DNA of 64,000 nucleotides from Mytilus trossulus (taxonomy: Eukaryota > Mollusca > Bivalvia > Mytilida > Mytilidae). The stretch lies in contig NC_086378.1 in assembly GCF_036588685.1 (NCBI RefSeq), positions 76,587,127 to 76,651,126 of the forward strand, in the 5' to 3' direction. Shown piece after piece: positions 11,746-24,600 of the stretch (within the stretch, counting starts at the first letter, position 1; each line of letters opens with the position of its first letter). Made by a program: the position numbers and the translations under genes. The notes beneath the pieces are model-generated. The model did not search any database, was not told the origin of the DNA, and saw nothing but the letters and a program-made list of their open reading frames with translations.

Positions 11746-14394
11746 TTTCTTGCTTTTCAATTAATTTATACATTGTACTTGAATTACAAAGTGATGTGTG
11801 CTAAATATGGAACCGACTGCTCAAGTTACTCTGTTAACCCTTCCAGAGCACTGGGGGACATCTCGTAGTTTGGCAGGGTTCCCTTGCAAAGTTTTAGTTT
11901 TTCGTGTAGTGTTTTGTAAATTGTTGTTAGCCTTTTCGTAGTTTTTCGTTTTTGTCATGATAAATTCCGTCTAGTTTCGACTTGAAAGTTTTGATACTTC
12001 CTTTAGTATCTTCCGACTCATTACTCTAAGTTTATTATGGTTCATCTGTATTAAAGGAAATTTAACTACTGGCGCATTAAGAACAATCGAAGATCCATAA
12101 AAGAACAAAACATAGAAGCTATCATTTCACACTGAACCAATCAAAGGAAATGCCAAGAGAAATATACCATTTGTAAAAGATGTTAAAGTCCTAAAAGGTC
12201 AAAAATGTATTGAAATAATTTATTCACTGTAAAAGATGTAAACGTCCTTAAAGGTCAAAAAGTTATTATATCATTCAATTCTGGTTGAGAAATGAAGTAC
12301 AACTATATAGTTTGAGAATGTTATTTAAATGAGCTGCACTCTTTCTCAATGAAACATTATTGTTAAATATCGGCGCTGATAATCCTTTTTACAATAGACA
12401 TTTAAATCTTCAGTTTGTGACAAATACCAATACGTAGATACAGGATAATGCTTTGTCTTTCAGTATCTATACATATGAATACTAAGTATAAACCTTATTT
12501 ACTCCTATTGGTATCATATATAGGTATAAGAAGATGTGGTATGAGTGCATGCCAATGAGACAACTCTCTATCCAAGTCACAATTTATAAAAGTAAACCAT
12601 TATAGGTCAAGGTATATGTCATTTCAACCGTTTGAAGGAACTGAATTAGATTGAAATTAATTTCTTCTAGTTGTCTGCCCATAGCTTCCAGCGCTTCATG
12701 GGATATGACCATTCAGCACGACAGGGCCGACTAGATTAGACGTGTTTTCCCAGTTAAAATTTGTATCTTGCTTTATGAATTTATTTGATGTTATAAATGA
12801 TTACTGACTATATTTTGTCGACATGCTATTTTGTATCATAATGTGCAATAAAAATCAGCACATGTGGCACTATCGTGTGGGTATTCAATTTGAACTTTAG
12901 TTTGGTTTTTATTAGTGTTATGTGTATATAGTTGGGTAGTCTATGGACGTTATTAATGGTAGAAAAAATGTATAGGTCCCCAACACGTTGTCCCATCGGC
13001 ACTCGTACCACATCTTAGATCTTATTTCTGCTGACTTAATAAATGATGAATCTTCCATTTTTTCTGGGATTTTAATAATCAGTGCTCATATATCAATAAT
13101 AATTGGAAAAGTATTATTGATTGTCTACGAATCCCAGCAATCCGACAGTTTTAATTGAAGATTAACTCAACCTTGTGCAAACGGCTTATGTGACAGAGTA
13201 ACTTGTCTACCTCGCATTTACCAATCAAAATCCGGAATTTTGACATGAAGTATAATAATATCTATTGTTGTATATCTAAAACGTTGCTCTCTCCCCAAAT
13301 TACCCTCGCACCTTAAAAGAACCCACGCACCTTAAAAGAACCCATAAATTGAAAACCTAAATTACAACAAAATACAGACAAATTCATATCTAAAAACAAA
13401 CTTTAAGAGGAATACAAATGTCAGGTTGTTATTCATTTTCTGTGATGCATAAAACATCAGATCTGGGGACATATAGTAAAACACCTTGAGTTTACCAGTT
13501 TAAACAGAATTTTATGGCATTTAATGTATAATACTCATATGGTCTGGAACATAATATACATGGCGTAAATATATTTCTGTAGAATTCTGAAAGACAACAT
13601 TTGTCACAATTCGATGGGAAAAAAAGAAAAAAAACACGTTTTCACATGACGTAGAAAAATAAGAAAGTTTTATTTTTGAGATGTTTGTCATTTTCAGATT
13701 AATGAGTTGTTTTTTAGTAATAGAATAAAAACCCCTTACTGTATATTGGAAATATGTGTTATTTCAAGATGGCTTTTTTCATTGAAATGCAACAAGCGTT
13801 TGTTTTCAAGGAATGTAAAGTAAAATAACCACAGATATTTGCTGTCAAGGAATGTTAAATAAAATATACCAAAATACACAAAAAGTAAAGTATGCTCAAT
13901 TTGAATCATACAACTAAAAAATAACCTCCTCCTTTCTGGTTCCAAATTCTCATAACACCCACATTTAAGTTATAAAGAAAGAGAGAGGTAACTAAGACTA
14001 AGAGGGCAATACCAGTATAAACGTTATACAAAACAGTTGATTTCAATTTTCCTATCGATTGGATAACAATGAAACAATAAAGCGAGAGAATATAGCTACG
14101 ACCACATTAAAACTAGACTAAGTATATTTGTGACATTCTTTCACCGGCGAGATTAAACGTAACGACCATCATTTTCTATCTTAACATGAAATAATTAATC
14201 TTATTTCTTAGTTGTGATTAGATCATCGAGTCAACCAGCTAGTTCAATATAAGAATTGTTTTTATTTAGCATTAACAAGTGATGAATCAATTTACATTTT
14301 TACAATTTATTCGTCCATTTGCACATGCTGCTTAAATCAAGATCGAATATATATTCTTAGGTTCAGTTTAGAAATGTTTGTCAGATGTTCGAAC
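11746..14394. other. Intergenic; no gene seen
   Basis: This lies between the minisatellites and gene B. It contains a dispersed mussel repeat at about 12520-12620 (ATGAGACAACTCTCTATCCA core). All open frames are short and lack splice or start support. Confidence 0.5.
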
Positions 14395-14727
14395 ATGTAT
14401 TTTTTCCCCTACAATACAGGGCAATATATATTGCCCCATAACAACTATTTTCTCTTTCGTATAAGACTATTTGTAATAGTATAGCTCATAAAATGTCCTT
14501 TATCCCAATTTAAACATATTCTTGATGTCTTTTCTTTCGATTTGAGACCCAAATAATTGCAATGCAAATTCAAGGTAAAAGTTAGATGTTTCCCGCCATT
14601 TAAATGTCTCGAAAAGGAGCCCTTTAACCTACCAATCATGTCAATATTTGAGCCTATTGTTTGGTTCCTTAAATAATTCTCTTTTCACTTAATTTTAAAA
14701 TTCGAGATGATATTTTAGTACACCTTT
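14395..14727. mobile_element. MITE-like repeat, partner of the copy at 60.75 kb
   Basis: This shares the series TTGCCCCATAACA, ATAGCTCATAAAA, TTTGAGACCCAAA, AAGGTAAAAGTT and CTCGAAAAGGAGC with the better-preserved copy at 60747-61131. The left inverted repeat is not recognisable here; the right end GTACACCTTTA is degenerate. Confidence 0.6.
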
Positions 14728-15691
14728 AACACTTATTGACAAATATAGTTTGCTGTGTATTTGCTGCCTTCGTGTTGTCTTGGATGGAGGTTCTCCTGTG
14801 CGGATTCAGCCATTTTTTAAAGGAAAATTCTCATCCCAGGATAAAGGGGGCGGTCCAACCATTTGTCCCCATTCAAACCCATAGATCGTCAGGAAAAAGA
14901 GAGGGTTTCTAATCCCTGGACCCCTGGTTCCGCCACTGTTATCTCCGTGCACTCCGCCTTCCTCCGCCCATAAAACCTGGTCGTCACGAAATAACCAAAA
15001 GTGCAAGAAGTGACGTTAAGCACCTAAATAGTCAATCAGTAAGTTTGTATCGTTTGTATCATACCATACCTGGTAAACTACATCTAAGTAAATTTATATC
15101 GCAAATTTCCTTTTAATATAAGCTTCAATTTAATCTCAAAATGCACTTGTCGTATCAACTTTTCCTGAGAAAGATTACATGACATTTTATAAGATATATA
15201 CAGTATTATACATATTATAAAGTAAGGATATACTAAGTGCATGTATTCAAAATAAAAAGACAACATGTTTTCGCAACAAACCCAATACAATCGTTATTAT
15301 CTTGAATCCAGTATCAATGTGTATTCCGCATACATACACACTTTCATTCCCACACGTAAATCATTCAATTATCATGCTTTAAACTCACATACATGTACGT
15401 ATAAACATGTTCAAATTTTCTTACCAACATAAAATTACTACATGTACTATATATCAGAAATATTTTTGAAACGAAGTTGATAGCAATATCCTTCAAGCTA
15501 AAGCAACCAGCTGAAAACAAGTTGCGTGTAAATACTTTGAATAACTTCAAATACTAATTTGAATACACTATTGTCTGTTCCCTTTAATCACATATTCAAT
15601 GTGAAATTAAATAAAGTCAAATAAAATATTGAAGACATATCGTAACCTTCCTTTCTAGAACTGGTTTTGCTATCATAAATTTGATTACTGT

Positions 15692-18600
15692 TTATCGTTG
15701 CTCACGTAAATGAGATCCATCAGCCGACAACAGTCTCATCCAATTGTTTGCAAGATTCACTGAATCTGTTTCAACTTGGGGATTTGGTGGCGCATTTGAG
15801 ACATTCTTCGCGTTATTCCTTGGATAGAAATCAAACGGTTGTGCCAATCGTTGTTCAAATGAACCCGGAGTTGTGGGTACTCCATTTGGAATACTACCTC
15901 GGCCATTTGGAAAGGGTGCAACTTGTCCAGATTTAATAGACTTTCGAGGACCTCCTAATAAATAAAAGATACAATTGTCATTAGGAATGTTATATATTAT
16001 TGCTAAGAGAATATAGACCTGTAACTTATTACAAGCAATATAGGTATTTAGCGGTAAAAATTAGAAAAAATAAATATAAAGTAAAACTGACCAGCCATGA
16101 CCTGCTATCTTCTGATGGCTTTCAAATATCCATACTATTAAACAAGAAGACCTCATTTTGTGTGTCGCTTCTCTTCCTTCCACGATAAATTAATCATCAT
16201 ACCTCTGTGTTCTATAGGTAACATGCATAGTCGCATGTCACCCATTCTTATGATTATTCAGATTGAGTTATTTTGGAGAAAAACGACAATTCTGCATCTC
16301 GGGATTTCATGTTTTTAAGCCCGGGATTTCGGGATCAGTACCGACTAAGGCTAATTTGAGGGGTGGTCCCACCCCTCAAATTAGCCTTAGTCGGTCTTAG
16401 TCATTTGTACAAGATTCATGTCCTACCATTGACATGTTAATAAGGTTCTCAAAAGAAAAATCACTGATGGATAGTCCTAGAAGCATATTTTATTAGACTA
16501 ATAATGGTCTATTTATAAGCAGTTACATTTATTTCATGTTTGAAATGGTACAAATCTTTAATTTAATTTGACTTTTACCAAAAGATGCATTGTAGTGAAG
16601 TAGAAGAATACTTGTGGTCTGAGGTCAGACTTACGAAAAAAAATTGAATTTAAAAGAAGGAAACAAATATCGGACTTTGGAAAAAGGGGAGAGGGCTTTT
16701 GATACCTTTTATGAAATTCTCCTTACTTAATATCTTTTACAAAAAAATCCTCCTACAACAGTTCACATGCTGTTTATGACCGCGATTACGCGGGTGTGTT
16801 CTAGTAAATATAAATATAACGAGATACGTGTTTTCATCTTTATTTTATCGTTACCTTTTTAAACGTTCGTGGATGTTTGTATCCGTTTCATTCCATATAT
16901 CATGGGAACTAAATATTTTTTTATCTTCAACAAATTTTACAAAGTTATCGGTGTTTGTAGGCGTTCATGTTTCTCAATCTAAAGTTGCCTACACTGTATG
17001 TAATGTTCTTGTGAAATGTTGTTTGGTCTTTTTGTCTTCTTTTTTCTCGATCATACTTATCTGTGTTCCTTAAACTTCTGTTTTTATGAAAGCCCCAATG
17101 TTTCTTTTCTTCTCTTTTTATACGCAATTCTGTATGTTTTTACAACTACTATGCAATGGACAGAATCCAGCGGCATGCAATCATTAATATTCCCACGAGA
17201 AACTGCATTCTATCGATGGGATTATTTTTGTCATGCAAATATTCATTTGCAACTAAGAAACGCAATATTTTTGTTGAAAGTGAAAATTTGCATTCAAAGG
17301 AAAAAAATAATGTCATATAAGTATTTTGAACTGGAAAAGCCGTGCAGTCTTTTCTTTTGGTTCCAAAATTTGATTGCGAACATATTTTGTGCATCAGAAA
17401 GGTTTTGATGAATATGTTATATTGAATTGGAATCTCTTATTATTTCCAATGGTTTCTTCATATGCAAAAGGATTAATGCTGTTTTTCACAGATGTTAATC
17501 ATTTCAAGCACAATACCTTCTATTAACACGATATGTACGAGAATGTGACAGGAAATGTAATATAGCAAATCAGAAAGTTTTATATAGGCAGAAGTATTTA
17601 TTGCATTTAGATGTAGTTGTGAGAAATGCAATTTATTTTAAGCCGTTTTTTAAAATTTCAAGTACATTTACTTGTTATATTTTGCAGCCCCTAAAACTTC
17701 TGTTCAACTTATAGCACTAATGAGTACCGGAGTATATTCCCAAGTTTAATTATAAACAATGCACTCGTAAGCAATGGTAGTAGTAGAACACGAAAACCAT
17801 TATTGTGCCTGATCTCCCGTTTAATTTTAGTTGATTGTTTTAATGACGGTTGACACTTAATTTTTAACAAGGCTATGGTCACTCTTTCAGCAACACTCAG
17901 AGTATGTGCCATCTTGGTTTCTTCTTACTTATATACTAAGCAAATCGGTATTAGGTATCTTAATAACATAGCTATCTTTCAGAGAAATGCAAGCATGTAT
18001 TTTATTACCAGGGGGCTTTAATAGCGAACTACACGTATATAATATTAGTACAATATGAGTGTTGATTATCATTGAATGACGTGATGATTCCTGTCCTTCG
18101 GTCTCTGGTGAAAAGGTGTCATACCACATTTCCTTATTTATAAAATGATAGCCACATTGTTTTTGTGACCGTTTGTAATTAAATAATAATATATTGATAA
18201 CCGACGAAGAAACTTATTTCTAAAATCCAAAAGCCAATATATCAGACCAATGACATATTAGGTACAGTGTTCGAGCACCTGAAGTATGGGGAAATATAGC
18301 TGGAGCAAAAAGAAATATGTTGATTTGTAATATAGGCTATCAAATGAATAATTATGAACTTTTAAAAAAGTGAGGAATAAATGTAAATAGAGGTTCACCT
18401 TCAACTGCTGTGGTTGACGACATACATGGACATATTTGTGATATAAAGCTCTTCTTACGAGGAGGCTGATATGGACAAAATGGATCTGATATGTCCAATT
18501 TTAATCCATTCTTATTAGGACGGACAGAACCATTTTGAGATGGATATACCCCTGGTGCATGCCTTATACTATGCTCACCATGGAGACTATCCGGATATCC

Positions 18601-21600
18601 GGAAACTGAATACGGACCGGGTAGGCCAAGTGGAGAGAACTCGGACATGTCTTGTGAAATAAGAGAGCCTCGTTGTAACCTCGCAGCTTTCCAAGCAGCA
18701 GCCCCTGTTGGGCTCATAGTTGATGGTCCTACAAGGAAAAGGAAAACACATAAGTAAACTTCCATTGATATTTGTCTTTCAAAATATACAATCATCCATA
18801 TTTTAGAATTTATACACCTTTTAACCATTTCAATAAAAAGTAATCCAAATTTTTTTAAAATTACTAGTTTATACACAATTTTAGTCTTTTTCAAGCATTA
18901 CAGTAAAATCAAAAGTCGACTTAGTAAAATGATTTTTTTATGATTCAAATTTAACATTGAAATATTACTTTAATATTTATAAGAAAAATATTCATCTCAA
19001 TATAAAACAAGATTATATACACTGACCAACCAGCAGACTATCATGCTCAAAAGCCGATGTTAAACAAAGTTTATAGTAATATGACATGAAACAGTTAGGG
19101 TTGATAGCGTTTCTATTTTTTTTAATTAAGCTTTTATTCAAACTAGACATACGATATCACATTTTATGTATGCATAACGTGTAATTCCTACCTGGAAAGC
19201 ATGCACGACATTTAAGACAAGGACACAGATTTCCACATTTAACCCAACATGGATAGTTACGACATCTTCCAAGCCGCCAAGGGAGATAAGCTGGTTTCCA
19301 GCAACACCACAACAGTAGCGCCACCCCTAACACGCCACCTACAGCAGCATACAAGGGAGTTAAATCTGGTCTGAAAGGTGGAGGGGCAAGGGTTGTGGTA
19401 GTAGTTGTCGTTGTTGGCTTTCCTGTCATTAAAAATATCAAATGCTATTTCAGTTTCATAAACATGTATCATATTTAACAATATATAACAAAATACCGAA
19501 CTCTTCGGGAAATTCGAAGATAAAAACGCAAGACTTTATCAATCATTTATTGCAGAAAGAAGTTTTCGAAAAAGCTTTATAACTGAAAGCTTTAATCTTT
19601 AATCGTATTTTATTTCAGTTTACATAATAATAAGCTGTCTGATGTTATATTCAGCTATGAAATGGACATGTCATTCACATTCAAGCACTTTCCCATAAGG
19701 TGTAAGATCGCTTGCTCTTCATTGGAGCCTTTTAAATCTGGTCAAGAAAGAACAGCAAAACTTTTCTATTTTGATTTAGGGGTTGAAAGTTTTCAAACTT
19801 TAAAGTGTCGCTATTGGCTGTATGGAAATTTCAATTGATTGCCCCTACCCCTCAGTTTCCTCTTTGGTGTATTCTTCCTTTTGTATAGTAATTTGCATAG
19901 TTACTTTGTAATATTCAATGCAAGTAGCTATTTTTCCTTTATCAAAATGAAACTTAAAATTACTGTAAGACTACAATTTTATGGGTTTGACATTTAAATT
20001 ATTCTGAAGAAGACGCATTAAAAAATAATCACTTAAGACTAGTTACATAAATAGAACAATTCAAATGATCGATGTGAAACCATAGGTAAAGGCTTATGTC
20101 TGTTCGGTCGTTGCCATTAAACTATTTCAATTTCTGTAGTGAATTTCTTTTTTATCGAATGAAATAACATTTTCTCTGTATAATCTGTTCAATAAAGTCA
20201 ATACAGTATAAAGTGTACATTTACTGCGACGAAATATCTTATATCTTAATATCATTATTCTGAACACGGGCAAATTGTATATTGACAATAAATGCTTTTG
20301 AATGGGGACATATGGATGAATTCCAACTCTTATCTTGGGTTGAAAACTCCGTTTAAAAATGTCTGGATCCTCCCCTGCTGAATCGTAACCCGAAGCAATT
20401 ATAAGATATTAAACCAACTGAAAAATGTAGGCTTTGAGAGAGTTCTCTAATTGGCATTTATAACACATATTCTTTTTTATTTTCATAAGCAGACTAGAAA
20501 CCAACCGAACATCCAAATAAAGTTACCATGGCCACTGCATTTGTTTAAGCAGTTTACATTACCACACTGACAGAAACGCAACTGGATAGGCAAATTATCA
20601 CACTAATCTGTACCGATATAGGCTCAAAATGTCCTTCTTATACCCATGGTGGTGCTCATTATTAAAGGAGGCTCATACAGAGACAGGAACAAGAACACAA
20701 TAAGTTAGTCCAATAAGTTTTTCAACACATATTTTAACTCTACAGATACTTACTAAAACAGTTTGCAGGTGCTTGTCTGGACACGTCGGTGTTGTCACGT
20801 GGGTAAACATCTGACGCACAATTCCGAGAGAACCAAAAGTCACATTTCAAGGAATCGTCTAAACATCTTTTACTGTCGTTACATTTCAAAGATACCTTGT
20901 CGATGGTCTCATTACATTCTTAAAAGATAAAAAAAGAAGATCTAAACTCGATTGAAGAAAAGTTTAAAATATACCAAATGATAGATTTACACATTTTTTC
21001 AAAAATATACAAGAATGACCTGTTTTTGTAAGTTTAAGTTAGGTTTTTATAATTGCCTTGTACGCGAGAAATATCTCAAGCTGAAATCACATGGGATCAC
21101 ACCTATTGTAATGATAAAGATAGTTACAGTGCAAATGCTTTCGTACATTCCGTTGCCAATGTAACATGATTTGTTTGAGTTTTAACGGTCATTGCTATGC
21201 TGATCAATTAGACATTTAATCAATAAGATATTACACAACTCTTGTTCAAAAGTAAGAACTTGACTTCTTGGGTAAGCAGAGTCTTCAAATCGTCAAGATC
21301 GGAAATCTACCTATTTTACGATTCTATATATTGCTATATTTAAAATACTTCTGATCAATAATTAAAAAAAAAACTTATAAAAAAGTTAGATGTTCATCGA
21401 TGAGACAGTTACACAACGACACAACTTATGAAAAGTTCAACAGACTTTTCAACGATAGATATGTGTATCTATATCTATATGCAAATGTCTTTCTCTATTC
21501 TCTGTTCGAATAAGTTACGAATAAAAAACACCCAGTCAATAAAAGATTTGATATATATAGCAAATACAACTAATAGCAAAAACCAAACATTAAAAAACCT

Positions 21601-24600
21601 AAAATAAACCCAAACAATGCCAAAAATCACTAAGATTTGGCAATAAAACTGAAGAGATTTTGAACGTTCAACAAGCACATAGACATATGTATGGCTGAGT
21701 CACATTGTATAGCTGGCAATTTTTTCCCTTAATTTAATAAGACTATATATAGTAGCGTTAAGTGAGTACGAAATTATATTGATAGTTTTTCACTACCAGA
21801 TTTTTAAGTATTTACCAAAATCATATGATGTAATGTCCATCTTGAAATAGACTGTCGGATACGGAAACGGATCTGGTGTTGTTGTAGGTGGAGACAATGT
21901 TGTATTTCCGGTTGCAGGCGGCAGTGATACTAGTGGATCGACTGTAGAAAAATCAGGATTACGATAGTCAATATAGAAATAAAATGTCATATATTCTCCT
22001 GTCCATTCTAAGTTTTGAGTAACTGCATCTGCACCACAGAAGACATATTTTTCGGCTGCATTTCTATCCATCCCATTGTAAATAATCACATAAGCTTTCC
22101 CGCACTTTGCAACCTCGTTCTCGGGTCTCACTACTGCTTGTTCTTTCAAGTGGAATTGGCGCATGTGTAAAGCCATGAATCGCTTTTCTCCAGTCGATGG
22201 CATACCCCTTACAACAATGATACATTCAAATTCTTGGCCTTTTAGAGTGTATGGAACGCCCACTACTCCTTTTTTGAATGTTGCAGCCCTGTCGAATTCT
22301 AAATAGGCTCCATAATCTGGTCCAACAACATGTCCACAATTTTCAGTTACAAAATCTGGTAAAAGAATTATTTGTAATTACAATGTGCATATAGATATAG
22401 AAAGATGTGGTATGAGTGCCAATGAGACAACTGTACATCCAAGTTACGATTTGTAAAAGTAAACCATTATAGGTCAAATGACGGAGTTTGGGATCAAACC
22501 GAACATCAAGATACAAAGGGCCCAAAAAAATGACTAGTGTTAAACAATTCAAACGGGAAAACTAACGGTCTTATCTATATATTAACAAGAAAGAGAAACA
22601 TTTATGAACAATACCAACAAACGGCAACCACCGTATGAACATCATTTGATAGATATTACCTTTCGAATATTCATTCAGATTGGAATTTACATACTGTGTT
22701 ATTATGATTATCACTGGATACTAATCTAATATATTTCGCGAATATACAGAAACCAATAATTCACACATTTTCTATAGCATTATTAGCAGACTTTGTCAAA
22801 ATCACGAAATAAATACCAATGAAATTACAATTGTTCCCCAATCCACGAAATTTGTTACCAAGGGAAAACACGAATCCACAGTATAACGAAAAATGCCGAA
22901 TTGGCGGAATTTGAATCATTTGTTTGTGAATAATTATTGACTAACAATTTAAGTGAAGTGGTTTTAAAGTAAAAATATGTACAAACGAAAAGTTGGGAAT
23001 GATATGAGTTGAACATCGAAGCCAGATCTAAAATGAACAACAATAACTGTTAAAGGCCAATTTTGTCGAAGAAACATTCCTCGCTTGGTATATTGACAAT
23101 TTGTAAATTCATAAGCTGATGATTAATTCAATGCATAGTGAATAATTCCTAGTGACCTAAAGCTAAGAATTTGGTGGTTGCTACATGTATCCCCGGGAAA
23201 TAACACCGTCCCATCAACAATGATATAGATCTGTTACGGTAGTGCATGTACATCAATGTGAAATGTGTCGCAGTGATATACATGTAATATAAAACTCAGT
23301 TGCTGTAAGTCAATGTTAATTATGTTGCATTGGTATTAACCCAGACGCAATAACCATTAATGAATGTGAAATATTTCGAAATGGTATTAACTATGTAGTA
23401 TTAAATCAATTAAAATAACATGTATGTCGCAGTGGTATGAACCTAGTCGTAGTTAATCTATTGGAAATACATGTATGTCGCAGTGGTATGAACCTTCTAG
23501 TATTTGATCACTTGAAATAACATGTATGTCGCAGTGGTACGAACCAAGTAGTATTTGATTAAATAAAATACATGCTTGTCGCAGTGGAATGAACCCAGTA
23601 GTATTTGTTCAAATTAAATACATATGTACATGTATGTCGCAGTGGTATGATTCTTGTAGAAATAACATGTATGTTACAGTGGTATAAACAAAAGTGTAGT
23701 TTATCAATGAGAAATGCATGTATGATAAAATGGTAAAAGTATGTGATCAATTAAAATACATGTTTGTCGCAGTGGTATAAATTTTGCTGTTGTAATGAAT
23801 TGGAAATACATATATGTAGCAGTGGTATAAACATAGTCGTAATAAATTAATTAGAAATACATGTATGTCGCAGTGGTTTTGGCCAAGTTGTTGTTAACCA
23901 ATTAGAAATACATGTATGTCGCAGTGGCAGTTTTGACCAATTTGTTGTTAATCAATTGGAAATACAAAAAAAAGTCATGTATGTCGCAGTGGACATGGTA
24001 TACACCTAGTTGTATTAAATCCATTTGAAATAATGTATGTCGCAGTGGTATGACCCAAGTAAGTTTTATCTTTTATCAATAGGATATAGATAAATTTGAG
24101 AAAGGAAATAGGGAATGTGTCAAAGCGATAACAACCCGACCATAGAGCAGACAACAGCCGTAGGCCACCAATGGGTCTTCAATGTAGCGAGAAACTCCCG
24201 CATGTGGAGGCGGTCTTCAGCTGGCCCCTTAAAATATGTATACTAGTACAGTGATATTGGACGTCATACTAAACTTCGAATTATACCATTAACTAAAATT
24301 AAAAATCATACAAGACTAACAAAGGAGAGAGGCTCTTGACAAAATTGCGGCGGGGTTAAACATGTTTACGAGATCTCAACCCTCCCCCTTGGCCTATACC
24401 TCTAGCCAATGTAGAAAAGTAAACGCATAACAATACGTACATTACAATTCAGTTCAAGAGAAATCTGAGTCCGATGTCAGAAGATGTAACAAAAGAAAAT
24501 AAATAAAACGACAATGATACATAAATAACAACAGACTACTAGCAGTTAACTGACATGCCAGCTCCAGACCTCAATTGAACTGATTGAAAGATTATGTCTT

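Noticed and set aside
6758-11868. Giant overlapping open frames of 1200-1680 residues with a 34-residue repeat (PPR-like length)
   Set aside because: They are translations of the 34-bp minisatellite in each frame. All three encode the same peptide, there is no gene structure, and the residues do not match PPR or TPR patterns.
14806-15006. 66-residue minus-strand frame in a slightly G+C-richer patch
   Set aside because: No splice borders, signal peptide or domain; it resembles an old dispersed repeat, but I could not place it in a family.
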